Source of the DNA: Isochrysis galbana
Lineage: Eukaryota; Haptophyta; Isochrysidales; Isochrysidaceae
Assembly (NCBI GenBank): GCA_018136815.1
Contig: CM030935.1
Location: forward strand, 1,934,388 to 1,998,387
DNA length: 64,000 nucleotides
Reading direction: 5' to 3'
The translations under genes were made by a program, and so were the position numbers. The notes beneath the pieces were generated by a model. The model saw only the letters and a list, made by a program, of their open reading frames with translations, searched no databases and was not told the DNA's origin. This document shows positions 32,308 through 42,622 of the stretch, in pieces (position 1 is the stretch's first letter; every line of letters begins with the position of its first letter).

Positions 32308-33189
32308 TATAATAAATAATAATCAATGTTATATCCTAGCCAACCCCACTAGCTAATTGGACATAACGTCTCAGTCCCGGAATCCCGCCATGCCTGACGG
32401 GCCAAGTGTCCGAGTGATACCGGGGGGTGGGGGCACTGCCCCCTCCCCTCGATATTTGTCCTCCCCCCAGTGCATGCACCGGCCACGCGCACCCCAGCGC
32501 GTCCTCTCCTCGAGTCCACGCTGGGGGAAAACCCCTTTCGGGTAAAAGCAACGCAGGGGGGGGGGGCATTCGTGAGATAGGAGCCCAGAAGCGCTAATCT
32601 CCCTCGCTGGAGCGAGTGGCCGCGGCGAGCCGCGGCCCTTCCCTCCTGGCTCTGGCGCCCCCGTCTTCTCTTACCCAAACGGGGCGAGAAGACACGTTTC
32701 TGCCGGAGGGGAGAGCTGCCGCTCCCCCCTCCCCTCCCTCTTCCCTTTTCCTCCTCTCTTCCCTGCGGCGGGGGCCCATGGCGCGCGCCTGCGGCCCCTC
32801 TTCAGGTCCCCAGGAGGCCGGCAGGGGCCTGGGAGCACAGCTCAGGGGGCAGGGGGCAGGTGAGGCTGGGGCATGGCCCTGGCCCCTCCTGCCTCTCCCT
32901 CGTTGGCTCTCGAGCCCCTGCGGGTCGACTGGAGCTGGCTGGGGGGTCCTGATCAGGGGGGCCCAGGGGGAGGAGGGGCTGGTCAGAGGGATGGGCAGGC
33001 CACGACGGGCCAGGGCGGGCGAGTCAGGCGGGCCTGTGGGGAGAGGAATGGGTCAGCAGGGCTGTGTGCTCCTGGCAAGCCATCAGGCGTGCCAGGAGAG
33101 TGGGTGGTTCCTCCCCCATGGCAGGGGAGGAGTGGAGAGAGAGGTGGGCTCGTGCCCCCCCATGGGCGAACTAAGTATAAACTTAGTTG
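32308..33189 (-). mobile_element. Full-length B-type retroposon with 17-base target duplication
   Basis: 882 bases on the minus strand, flanked by perfect copies of ACAATGTACAATGTACA (32291-32307 and 33190-33206). The 5' end (33189) is C plus AACTAAGTTTATACTTAGTT, followed by CGCCCATGGGGGGGCACGAG, a GC hairpin. The 3' end is GGCTAGGATATAAC with an ATT-rich tail. No long protein is encoded. Variable-length target duplication and an AT-rich tail mark a non-autonomous non-LTR retroposon. Other copies are at 30448 (truncated) and 60091. Confidence 0.9.
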
Positions 33190-33377
33190 ACAATGTACAA
33201 TGTACAATGTCGACCATTTACACGCATCCTGAAAGACGCACCCGTACTGAGCCTACGCCTCACGTCACGCTGCCTCGTGGCTCGCACTTTCGGCGATTCC
33301 TGCGAGGGGGTTTCCGGGGTTGCAGGAACTTCGACAGGGAGTAGACGTTGCCCCGAGTCCGAGATCATGTTGTGCTT

Positions 33378-33827
33378 CTAGGTGGCGATGTGGCTGCCGC
33401 GGGGATGCCTGCGAAATGCAGAACAAGATGGTTAGGTGTAAGCTACGAGGAGCGCGAGGCACAAGGCTGGGGAATCAGACAGGGCTGGAGCTAGTGGGGC
33501 ACAGCGATCGCACCTTAGCGTGTCGAGGCGCGATGGCTCTGCGCCCCCTGAATGCGATGCACTGCCGCCCACGCTGCGCAACAAATCGCTGCTGCGCCGC
33601 CGGCCCTCCTCCCACGCCGCATAGGCCTCTGCCTGCGCCAGCTCCGCCTCGCCACACTGCCACCTGTGGAGCAGCTGCAGGAGGCGGTCACGGTGCTGGG
33701 GCAGGCGTAGGGGGGAGGTCCCTGGTGGGTCGCACGCTCGATCTCGAGAGTCGCACAGTCCGGTAGTGACATATCCCCGCCCGTCGCGCCGCAGGCATAC
33801 GATAATTCGACACGGCCCGACCTCCAT
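33378..33827 (-). CDS. Hypothetical protein, two exons
   Basis: Exon 33827-33514 is open and encodes an amphipathic region (RDRLLQLLHRWQCGEAELAQ). It ends in CTAAG followed by GTGCGA, the donor type used by neighbouring genes. Joining to CGCAG and 33408-33378 keeps the frame and gives a stop after RHPRGSHIAT. The total is about 114 residues, but more exons may lie upstream. No family was recognised and there is no supporting homology. Confidence 0.35.
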
Positions 33828-34164
33828 GAGGCCGGGCCTTGGGACGCTGGCGAGCGCTGGCTAGCGCTGCCAGAAGTTTAGGCCACCGGGTTGGGGTTGG
33901 CGGTTGGCGGCGGCCTCAGTCCCGACTTATCCTTCATTCAACTTCAAACTCAAACAGCTGCGGGACTTACCTATTTTTCGGTGGGCCCCCTTCTCCGCGC
34001 TCTCTCTCCCTCTCCTGCGGCATGCACGATGGCGCTCCCGCGACAGGCCTGCAGCTGCCCCTAGCGACCCCTAGAGGCTCCTGGAGGCCACCTCAAGGGC
34101 AGAGGGCAGAGGAGGCTGGGGCTTGGCCCTGGCCTCCCCTGCCTCTCCCTCGATGGCGCTCCTG

Positions 34165-36000
34165 AGAACTACTTTTATAAGTAGGAGGCCAATGGGGGCC
34201 TCGCGCCCCCCTCTCTCCATCGCAGACACCCCCTGGGTGGGCCTGCACAACCAACCTCAGCCCCTGCCTGCTGGCAGGGGCTAAGCTGACACCACTCTGG
34301 CCCAGACCTTCGCCGAGCGCGCGCCGCGCGCCGCACGCACTCGTGTGCACTGGCCCTCGCTCGTACTGACCCCCCCCTCACCACTGAGCCACAGACCACC
34401 GAGGCCGCCAGGAGGGCACCCAGGGCCAGCGAGGCGAGCGAGGGAGAGGCAGGAGACAGGAGAGGCCAGGGGCACTGGGCACTGCCCCAGCCTCCACTGC
34501 TCCACTGCCCCCTGAGCTGCCCTGGCTGGCCCTCTGGGGGGCCCCGAGGGGCCCCCCAGAAGGGGGCCATGGCGCGCGCCATGCAGCACACGCCCGTAGG
34601 AGAACGAAGAGAACGACGGGAAAAGAACGACAAAAAAACGACACGATCCGGTTCGAGAATAGGTAAGACAACCGCCCGTTTACGGTATATATATCAACGG
34701 GAGGACACCCCGCGCGGCAAGCAAACACCGCGAAAGTGCGGCAGCGGACGAAGAAAGGCCGAAGGGCGGGGGCCGAGACCCCCCCCGGGGACACTATAAG
34801 TAAGATAGTTCAGGAGGCGTTTTACGTTTGTCTGCCACAGGAACACCCAACAACAAGTCTGCCCCAGCCCGCCCCTTGCGCTTGGCCCGTCGTAGTGCAC
34901 GCGGGCCCCTCCCCCGATACCAAGGACAAAGGAATGAAGGGGGCAGTGTAAAGGGAGTGAGTGTTCTGGGGTATAATAATAATCTATCTGAGCATTAGTA
35001 CCACTACTCTCACTAGCCCGGTACTAACACGACAGCCCTCAGCGCACCTGCCCGTACACCTTGGCGCGTGCTGTTGTCACAGATACATACTCCTATGCAC
35101 CCTTCCACATCTCCCCCCTCGCAGGCCCCCGGCTCCCATTCTAACTTCCCACAAGTTAAAATGAGCGAAAACCCATTGAGGCGGTCCGGTCGACGCCGGC
35201 CGACTCTCCGGGAAAAAGCACCGGGGGGGGGGGAGGAACCTCTCGTCAAAAAAGGAGAACGGCCCTTACAGCTCGCGCCGCGAGCGGTCCTCGAAGAAAT
35301 AAATGTCTGCGCCCCCCGATACCTGCCACAGGGACGTCTTGAGCCACTCCCTTCTTCTCGCCTCTCCTGTCGCCAGCCGCCCCCCTTCGCCCGTTTGCTA
35401 ACGCAAACGGGGCTCGTTTCTCACCACACTCCATCGGGGGGGTGCAAATCCCCCCCTCTCCCTCGTTCCATTCTCTTCCGCCCCGGTCCCTGCGGCGCGT
35501 CGCCATGCGGCGCGCCATGGCCTGCTCTCAGAGGTCCTTCAGGGGCGCCCAGAGGGCCAGCAAGGGCAGCTCAGGGGGCAGTGGAGGCTGGGGCTCAGCC
35601 CCTGGCCCCCCCTGCCTCTCCCTCGCTCGCCTCGCTGGCCTTGGGTGCCGCCCTGAGGCCCCTGTCTGCCTGGCGACCAGGGATGGGGGGGGGAGTCAGT
35701 ACGAGAGCAGGCCCATGCGGGCCTGGGAGTGCGGCTCGCGGCCCGCGCCCACTAGGGGTCTGGGCTGTATTGATGAGTGCCCTGCCCCTGCCAGAGGGCA
35801 GGGGCTGGGGTTGAATGTACGGGCCCACCCCGGGGGGTGTCCGCAATGGAGAGAGGGGGGCGCGAGGCCCCCATTGACCCCCACTTATAAAAGTAGGTTG
35901 AGTGTTCTGGGGTATAGGCGATGGCGTGAGTCGGTACCGTGAGTGCGTGGTCTTTATAGCAGCTAGCGGTAGTAGCCTGAATCTTCAGATGTTAATTTTT
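34165..36000 (+). mobile_element. C-type retroposon inserted in an A-type element
   Basis: Flanked by a perfect 14-base target duplication, CGATGGCGCTCCTG (34151-34164 and 36001-36014). It starts AGAACTACTTTTATAAGTAG, an inverted-repeat head, followed by AATGGGGGCCTCGCGCCCCC, and ends CTGAATCTTCAGATGTTAAT plus Ts, like LINE 3' ends at 55050-55086. Without the inner element it is about 895 bases. It contains no long protein. Confidence 0.85.
34976..35899 (-). mobile_element. C-type retroposon, innermost of the nest
   Basis: 924 bases on the minus strand flanked by a perfect 17-base duplication, GAGTGTTCTGGGGTATA (34959-34975 and 35900-35916). The 5' end AACCTACTTTTATAAGTGG is at 35899. The 3' end reads GCTCAGATAGATTATTATT. 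A second copy of its 3' half is at about 36325-36665. It is younger than its host element, which is younger than the outer A-type element. Confidence 0.9.
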
Positions 36001-36295
36001 CGATGGCGCTCCTGGCTCCTGAGCCTCAAGGGTCCCCACTCTGCACCTGTCTGCTTGTCAACCAAGGGGGAGGGGGTTGGAGCGATGGGCTGGCCACGAT
36101 AGGCCAGGGCGAGCGAGGCAGGCGAGCCTGCCAGGGAGAGAGTGGGCTAGCAGGGCTGTCTGCTCCTGGCAAGCCATCAGGCATGCCAGGAGCATAGGCA
36201 TAGGTGGTTCCTCCCCCATGGCCCATGGCAGGGGAGGAGTGGAGGGGGGGGGGGGTCGTGCCCCCCCATGGGTAAACCAAGTATAAACTTAGTTG

Positions 36296-36665
36296 TGGGC
36301 GAACTAAGTACTACTATAAACTTAGTTCTCTCATCCTTTTTTGACGAGAGATTCCTTTCTTTCTTCCCCCCCCCCCCCCCGGTGCTTTTCCCTGGTGAGT
36401 CGCCCGACCTAGGTCAGTTCGCCTCATTGGGATTCCCCCCATTGTAATTTGTGGGGAGTTGTAATGGGAGCCGCGGGTCTGTGAGTGGCGAGTGGGGAGG
36501 TTTGAAGGGGTGCATATGTGCATCTGCCGTCTGCTGTGGCATCGATCACAGCAGCCATCAGCACGCGTCAAGGCGTACGGGCAGGTGCGCTGAGGGGTGT
36601 CGTGATAGTACCGGGATAGTGGGAGCAGTGGTACAAACGCTCAGATATTATCATTATTGGCAATT
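36296..36665 (+). mobile_element. Head duplicate and 3' tail of a C-type element
   Basis: It starts with a second head palindrome (CGAACTAAGTACTACTATAA at about 36300). From 36325 to 36660 it matches the last third of the 34976-35899 element (GACGAGAGxTTCCT to GTGGTACAAACGCTCAGATA). It looks like a 5'-truncated or rearranged copy. Confidence 0.6.
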
Positions 36666-37067
36666 GGCATCTGCATCTGCATCTGCATGTGCCAACTGCC
36701 GACGTAACGACTAACGACGTAACTGGTAACTCGTATACTACTACTAAAACGTAAAACGTATGTGCTCTCCCGCAAGCCCGCAAGGGCAAGGGTCATCCGG
36801 CCTGAACTCCTTCCTTTGTGTATGCCTCATCCCCTGCAGTCCCTACCTCGTCCAACCTTCCTCCCGCACCACCCCCTTTCTTTTTAGATGATGTAAATGA
36901 CGAGTATGTGCCATGTGCCATATACTTCTCTATAAATACTACAATAGCAGTAGTAGTACTACTTTTTCTACACAAGTATAATTTGTAGGAGACGGCAGAC
37001 AGGGAGAATTCTCCCGCGCGAAGGGAGCCGCACCCTCGCCTCGCGCCGTTGGTCGGTTGGTCTAGGC
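36666..37067. other. Upstream region of the VEFS-box gene
   Basis: AT-rich up to about 36990, with short TACTACTA runs and a TATAAATA at 36931-36938. It probably contains the promoter. Confidence 0.4.
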
Positions 37068-38086
37068 ATGAAGGTGGGCGGCACCCGGCCTATTGCGCGA
37101 CGCGCGGTGTGTGCGTCGCGTGCTTAATGATGCGTCACACTCCTCTTCCACAGGCAGCGCCTCCAGATGTTGCACGAGCCGCGCCTGCCAACAAGGAAGT
37201 GAAGCGCCGCGCAGACGGCCGCAGGCTGTGTGGGTCGCTCGGCTGCGAGAAGGAAGACCACCACCTCGGACCTTGCTCTACGGAGGAGTCCGAGTCCAGA
37301 CGGTCGCGTAAGGCAATTCTCCCTTACAACGAGAGGAAGGCGCAGGAGCGGATCTTCTACGAGCAGATAAAGAAGCCGATGGCAAAGCGGCCATGCAAGG
37401 TCCGTAAGCCTGAGGAGCCAAAGGTTGAGGAGCCGCCTCCAGTGCAAGAGCTGCTTCCGAGCGGCCTGTATCGATTTTACGACCCAATACACTGGGGCGT
37501 ACCACTTCCTCTGGGGGCGGTTCATTCATGCTCGACATCTCCAGAGTGGCTCCAGGAGGCAGACAAGTGGAAGCTCACACAAACGGCAGATCGCATCAGA
37601 AGTCGATCATCTGTTTCAGGGAGAGCAGCACAGTTTATGATCTTGTGGAACGAATTTATCCATTCGACAGACCGGTCAAGCCTCGTAAGTGACCGATGCA
37701 TGCCCAGGATTTGCCGCTCATTCGCTCATGCCCATGCCGCCATATTGGCTGCCGACTTGCGCCTGCACTTCGATGAGCACTTGCAGACTCTCGCTGCACA
37801 CAACTTGTTGCATGCTGACGATGTGCACGACTGCCTTGTCATCGCTGGCGCCACAAACACGCTAACGGGCGATGGGTCAAAGGAGATCGCTGATTCTCAT
37901 CGTGCCAAATGTGACTCGGTGACCTTTTGCAGGGCTTGCACACGGCCCGTACATGAGCAGCATTGCAATCTCTTCGGTAAGCCGCATGGGGCTGCGAAAT
38001 GGCCGATCCTAGGGGTCACTGAGGTCGATCTTCTTCAGATTATTGCCAGGGAACCATCGTCGACGAGGCCGGGAATGACAACATAG
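37068..38086 (+). CDS. Short VEFS-box protein, Su(z)12-like
   Basis: The VEFS box is the C-terminal domain of Su(z)12, the Polycomb PRC2 subunit that binds the EZH methyltransferase and is needed for H3K27 methylation in the nucleus. The box lies at about residues 125-235: EWLQEADKWKL, then AQFMILWNEFIHSTDRSSL, CRSFAHAHAAILAADLRLHF and DEHLQTLAAHNLLHADDV. All follow the order and spacing of the family. Near the N-terminus CGSLGCEKEDHHLGPC could bind zinc but is not the Su(z)12 C2H2 finger. A tiny first exon (37068-37073, Met-Lys) spliced at GTGGGC to 37154 gives 312 residues. The unspliced frame from 37049 is an alternative. It is shorter than animal SUZ12 (about 740). Confidence 0.75.
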
Positions 38087-39232
38087 TCTAGAGAGACAAT
38101 GTGGCTCAAGGATGTGAAGCGGGTGGAAGGCTACAAGAGGCGACAAACTAGATACCGCTTTACCACTAAAGCTTTCGCATTTATAGCTATCTTGCCCCCC
38201 CCCCCCAAAAAAAAACCTTTTACTTATTATTATTTATTGAGAATATAAAAATCTTTTAATATTCACGAATCGCACGTAGCTTTGGGACTCTACTGTGTAC
38301 TGTGTAGCCACGCCCTAGACCCTTAAACATTTCCCCCTCAACCTCTCGCTACTACTACTGCCACTAGCCATACACCAACCCGCCAAGCCACATACATGGC
38401 CGCTCTATACACTGGGCACGAACTATCAAACTCGAAACCCATTTGAGCCCTCTCCCCCGTGTATTCCCCCCCTAGCACCCGCCGCGGGGGGGGGGGGGGC
38501 GAGGGAGCGAACACTTTGCAGAGCGTTAACGTTCAATGGGTTCCTCGGATGGCTGATTTCAACGAGGGACGAGGGTTCGGCGCGCGGGCACGGCTAGCCC
38601 GATTGGCAATCCAGGAGTCCTAGCCCGAGGTTGGAGTCGTTTGGGGTGTCACCCACTATCGGGGCTGTCGGGTACTTGATCCACTATAGTTTGAGACCCG
38701 TCCTGTGGTTCGTCCATAGTATTAGGTCAAGCTTTGGCCGTCATTAGGTGTCGGTGGAACCAGCCGGGTGGGACCGGGGTCTGAATCCAATACCAATAAC
38801 GCGGGATCGAGTATATGAGGAAATCAGCCACCTTGGTTCTACCGTGTATCGAGAGAGAACTGGCGATCGGTGCCTATGCCGCCGTCTTTCTCGAGACGCG
38901 GTCTGCCAGTGTCCTTTAACGTGTCCTCCAGAAGGTGTTGGTCGCCTTAGTTAGGGTCGCCCAACGGCACTCCCAGTATCGTCGCGTATTCGCTGGCCTT
39001 TAACCACTTGAATCGTTTGAAGTCATCGAGGGTCCCCATCTACCATCTAATCACACGAAACTGTGCTCTTTACCACCGATGGGGGAGGGACATTGGACTG
39101 ATATATATCTACGGAGCGAACCCATTCTGAGTCCCTCGAATTTATTTTCGTTGGGCTTTCCGCTGAAGTCGCGTTCCGTCGAAAGAGGGCCAGGTCTCCT
39201 CTCACTCGCCCTCGCCTCTCGCCGCTCGCTGG
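38087..39232. repeat. Repeat-bearing interval
   Basis: No gene was found. 38250-38320 resembles 11005-11070 (TTTTAATATTC and GTAGCCACGCCC). 38515-38610 resembles 59785-59880 (TTCAATGGG...GGATGGCxGATTTCxACGAG). A G run lies at 38487-38499. Confidence 0.5.
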
Positions 39233-39767
39233 ATGTCGTTCTCGCCGCCGTCCTCGCCCTCGCCCAAGCCCGCCTGCCCGCCTTCCTCTGCTGATGGGCT
39301 TCAGCCCGTCAGCACCTCTGAAGTCGTCTCCTCCGCCGCGCCTACCGCCGGCATGCCTCCCTCCTCATTGCCCTCAGGCCCTCTGGGCCATCCCAATTCG
39401 TCAACAACTGGACAAGGAAACAACATAGGACAGAGTGATCAAGGATCAAGGATAGCAGCAAACATAGGGGGGCGCAACGCCCCCACCGAGAAACCCATAG
39501 TGGAAGGAAGGATGGCCGGGCCCCCACACAGGGACGTAACGTACCCGAATCCACGAAAGACATATACGCACGAGGCCTGCCCCTCCCCTCCCCCCAACGC
39601 TAGGCCCAAAGTAGTGCACATGGGCGCCGACCCCCCAAAACCGAAGAAAAAGGAACGAGGGGGGGAGCGAAAAGGAGGGTAGTGGTAGAGGTATAGGCGA
39701 TGGCGACGCGATCGCGGGTGAATGCGAGTCGATAGCAGCATGGCGGACATCTTCAAGAATTTTTTTT
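39233..39767 (+). mobile_element. Internally deleted LINE derivative
   Basis: An open frame starts MSFSPPSSPSPKPACPPSSA with ORF1-like composition. At about 39405 it passes directly into the LINE 3' region (GGAAACAACATAGGACAGAG), which matches 48395-48750. It ends with ATCTTCAAGAATTTTTTTT. RT and most of both ORFs are missing. The same kind of deletion derivative is at 47508-48751. Confidence 0.7.
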
Positions 39768-40039
39768 AGCCCATCATTAGAGAGATGATTTTTTGGTAAT
39801 TCGAAGCGTACTACAAAGTAGTCAGACTGTTACAACGACAAGAGAAGGCATTAGCTGACAAGCCCGTGGCTACCTCGTACCTTGCCATTTGCCACAAAGC
39901 ACCAAGCTGAGGTTGTGTAGAAGCACTCCGCATCCGTCGACCTGTTGGCTGTTGGACTAAGAAGTTCGTCACACTCCGCACGCATACCACGAGTGCTGAG
40001 GCTAAACTAAAGGCGGGGAAGAGCCAGAGAGAAAGTCTA
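39768..40039. other. Downstream flank of the mitochondrial carrier
   Basis: 272 bases with no gene seen. It likely contains the carrier's 3' UTR. Confidence 0.4.
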
Positions 40040-40951
40040 TCAGCGGTTTCCGATACGCGAACGCAGCACCTCCACTATGGCAAAGGTAAGGCAGGTGTGA
40101 GGAACTATACGTGCAATGTTCGCAGCGAGGCCCTTGTACAGCCCGGGAATGCCCTCAGCAAGGACTATTTTCACGACGACATCTAGAGGCGAGGAATAGA
40201 CTGGAGACGCGACGGCAGCATTGGCGCAATTGTGGGTAAGGGATGACACGGATATAGCCGGCCGGGTGGTCGGCTGAACGAAAAGTCGAGTGGCCACAAC
40301 ATCAAGTGGGTTGACAACAACACAGGATAGCGAGGAAGCCGCGAGGGATGCGAGAAGCGAGTGGGTCGTTTCGGAGAGGAGAGGCAAAGTGACGGCGAGC
40401 TGGCATTTGAAATTTTCGTAGCAGCTAAATATGATACCGGTGTGCCCACCGTTGCGCAATGCCCACGAGCTGGACGCACCCCAGCTCACGGATGCTGGCA
40501 GCTTGAGCGGATGAATGCGATCCCTCGCCAGGACCGCCTCGCGCTGCGCGGCGGTGCGAGCCTTGGCAAAAGGGCTGGCGACAGCACCCGCAACAGTTCC
40601 CGCTATGAATCCTCCGACAGGCGGCGATAGCCCATCCGTAGTGTACAATGTACCCGCTGTAATGGCAGAGTACAGCGAGAACCTCACAGAGTTGAGGACG
40701 GCATTGTATGCGACTGCCTGTGGCATCGAGCGCCAGAGAGCCAGGAGCCCTTCTCGCTCGGCCACGACGCGCATAGCGCGTAAGGGACCGTTTGGCAACC
40801 CATCCTTCCCCTGCTGCAGCTGCATCCGCACGCGGACCGTATCGACTGGGTTGGAGACGATGCACGCAGCCGAAGATGCAGCTGCACCGAGCAGAGCCTC
40901 GTGAACAGTCTGCCTGGAGCTGGACGGGTGGGAGCACGCGGCCGCCGTCAT
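40040..40951 (-). CDS. Mitochondrial carrier family (SLC25) protein
   Basis: A single-exon gene. The start at 40951 (MTAAACSHPSSSRQTVHEAL) gives 303 residues, the standard length. The frame stays open upstream to 41368, but that part is low-complexity Pro/Arg/Ser. Three repeats are present. The first signature is NPVDTVRVRMQLQQ and the third NPLDVVATRLF. The second, SPFAKARTAAQ, has lost the acidic residue of PxD/ExxK/R. The layout is closest to the SLC25A34/35 and OAC1-type branch, which exchanges dicarboxylates or related anions across the inner membrane. The substrate is not certain. It is divergent from the GEP4-type gene. Confidence 0.85.
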   Translation of the reverse strand: MTAAACSHPSSSRQTVHEALLGAAASSAACIVSNPVDTVRVRMQLQQGKDGLPNGPLRAMRVVAEREGLLALWRSMPQAVAYNAVLNSVRFSLYSAITAGTLYTTDGLSPPVGGFIAGTVAGAVASPFAKARTAAQREAVLARDRIHPLKLPASVSWGASSSWALRNGGHTGIIFSCYENFKCQLAVTLPLLSETTHSLLASLAASSLSCVVVNPLDVVATRLFVQPTTRPAISVSSLTHNCANAAVASPVYSSPLDVVVKIVLAEGIPGLYKGLAANIARIVPHTCLTFAIVEVLRSRIGNR

Positions 40952-41977
40952 TGATCCCTCTCTCCTCCCACTCACCCTCGCACACGTCGGCGGGGTCCCC
41001 GTCGGAGTTACGGGCGGTGGGGTGGTGGCAGCAAACGACGTCGAAGGCTCTCTCGCTCCCTCGCCCCGCCTTGCCCTCTCCCCTTGCCTCCTCCTCCCTC
41101 CCCCCCTCGGCCTGCGCTCAAGACGTGGGGGCGGGAGGGAGAGGGGAGCGGGGGGGGGCGGGGGAGAGAGAGAGAGAGAAGAAGAAGAGGAGGAAAGACG
41201 CGACATTTCCTCGCCTCTCTTGCCGGCCGCGCCGAGGACCGACCGAGACCCAGCCACCAGCAGAGAATAGAAATCCCTCGATCTCTCTCTCTTTTTTCGC
41301 CTACTCCCCACCGTCTGTTGCCCCACCTCTTCTGCCTGCTTCCTCTCTCCTCTCTTCTGCCTTCCCATTTTGCATCGGAAAACTTAGCGACCTGCCGCTC
41401 CCTCTCCTTTGGGTCCCTCGCTTTCTCGGGACGGATCCAAACGCTCCAGAACACCCTCTCTCTCACTCTCTCTAACCCTCTCTCCCTGACTCTATCTCTC
41501 TCACTCTCTCTTTCTCGCTCTCTCTCTCTCTCTCTCTCCTCCCTCCCTCTCTCTCTCTCTCTCTCTCTCCCTACCTACCTACAATAGCATAGCACTCTCT
41601 AGAGTAGTACAAGAGTAAGAGTACTCTATTGTAGTCTCGCTTGCTCGGCGAGGAAGAGAGAGCTCGAGATGGCATGGGACGCATCTCTCGAGGAATCAGG
41701 CTATCAAGTAAAAAGGGCTCTCTCTACAAACTCGAGGAGCTCCACATTCTATCCGTTTCCTGGTTCATTCTTTTTTCGGCTCAGACGTTGAGGCGAGACA
41801 TCGTCGCGTCTTGTCGGCTGTTTAACTCTTCTAATAAAGCCTCCAGCCGATGGTCTGCGATCGGCCGCGGAGCTGACTCCGCCGACGAGGAAAAAAGACT
41901 CGGTGCCTTGCCACGTTGGCACTGTGCTGCCAAGCTCTGGGGGGGAGGGGAGGGGAGGGGGGGGCAGCGCGGCAGGC
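40952..41977. promoter_or_regulatory. Divergent upstream region with CT microsatellite
   Basis: It lies between the carrier and the phosphatase starts. It contains an AG-rich block at 41160-41200, a long CT-rich microsatellite (41455-41576) and palindromic CACTCTCTAGAGTAGTACAAG just after it. Promoter roles are inferred from position. Confidence 0.5.
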
Positions 41978-42622
41978 ATGCGAATGATCGGACAGTCCTG
42001 GAATTGGCCGGCCGTCGCTGTCACTCTCCGATGCCTGACACGTGAGCCTTCACTGATGCTTCCGCACGTTACGGTCAGTGACATCAGCGCTCTAGACTTT
42101 CATCATCTGCGGGATGCTGGGTTTGTGGGTGTGGTTTTTGATAAGGACAACACGATTACAGCTCCCTACGCTGACGACGTCGACGAGTCGCTGCGACCTG
42201 CACTTGATTCTGCCCTGAAGGCATTTGGGCCGCAAGGTATTGCAGTGTTGTCCAACTCAGCTGGCGGGCCAGATGATACCAATTATGCTGCTGCTGAAGC
42301 TCTTCAGAACACCCTGTCGCTTCCTGTATTGCGGCGGAAGTTCAAAAAGCCACGCGGGTTCGAAGCCGTTCGAGAACATTTTAATGGCTGCGAGCCCTCA
42401 GCCCTAATCATGGTGGGAGATCGCCTCCTCACAGACATCACTTTTGGGAACCTTCACGGCATGCTGACGGTGCACACAACGAGGCTTCTATCGAACGCGG
42501 GCGAGCCGCCCGTCGTCCGCGTGGCACGGCGCTTCGAGAGTGTGGTAGCCGCCAGATATGTCCGTAAAGGCGTGAGGCCACCACCACACCCTCTTCTTTC
42601 TTTTGCGAACTTGAGCATGTGA
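41978..42622 (+). CDS. GEP4-type phosphatidylglycerophosphate phosphatase
   Basis: A HAD-family enzyme that dephosphorylates phosphatidylglycerophosphate to phosphatidylglycerol, in the cardiolipin pathway of mitochondria or in plastids. The start at 41978 (MRMIGQSWNWPAVAVTLRCL) gives 214 residues, with the family's typical beginning up to TREPSLMLPHVTV. Motif I is VVFDKDNTITAPY (D55, D57). Motif II is VLSNSAG. The conserved Lys region is KFKKPRGF, and motif III is MVGDRLLTDITFGN. No intron is seen. An upstream in-frame Met at 41903 would add a Gly-rich stretch encoded by a G run and is less likely. Confidence 0.88.
   Translation: MRMIGQSWNWPAVAVTLRCLTREPSLMLPHVTVSDISALDFHHLRDAGFVGVVFDKDNTITAPYADDVDESLRPALDSALKAFGPQGIAVLSNSAGGPDDTNYAAAEALQNTLSLPVLRRKFKKPRGFEAVREHFNGCEPSALIMVGDRLLTDITFGNLHGMLTVHTTRLLSNAGEPPVVRVARRFESVVAARYVRKGVRPPPHPLLSFANLSM

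Larger units (their letters stand above)
33902..36295 (-). mobile_element. A-type retroposon split by a nested insertion
   Basis: Two pieces, 33902-34164 and 36015-36295, together match the A-type elements at 43659 and 62606. The 5' end is at 36295 (CAACTAAGTTTATACTTGG). The join at CGATGGCGCTCCTG is continuous in the other copies. The 3' end is missing beyond 33902. It hosts the element at 34165-36000. Confidence 0.8.

Noticed and set aside
32616-33344. Plus-strand 242-residue frame across a retroposon
   Set aside because: It lies within the B-type element with no family resemblance; similar frames in other copies are broken at different places.
40952-41368. N-terminal extension of the mitochondrial carrier
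   Set aside because: Pro/Arg/Ser low-complexity sequence; starting at 40951 gives the standard 303-residue carrier.
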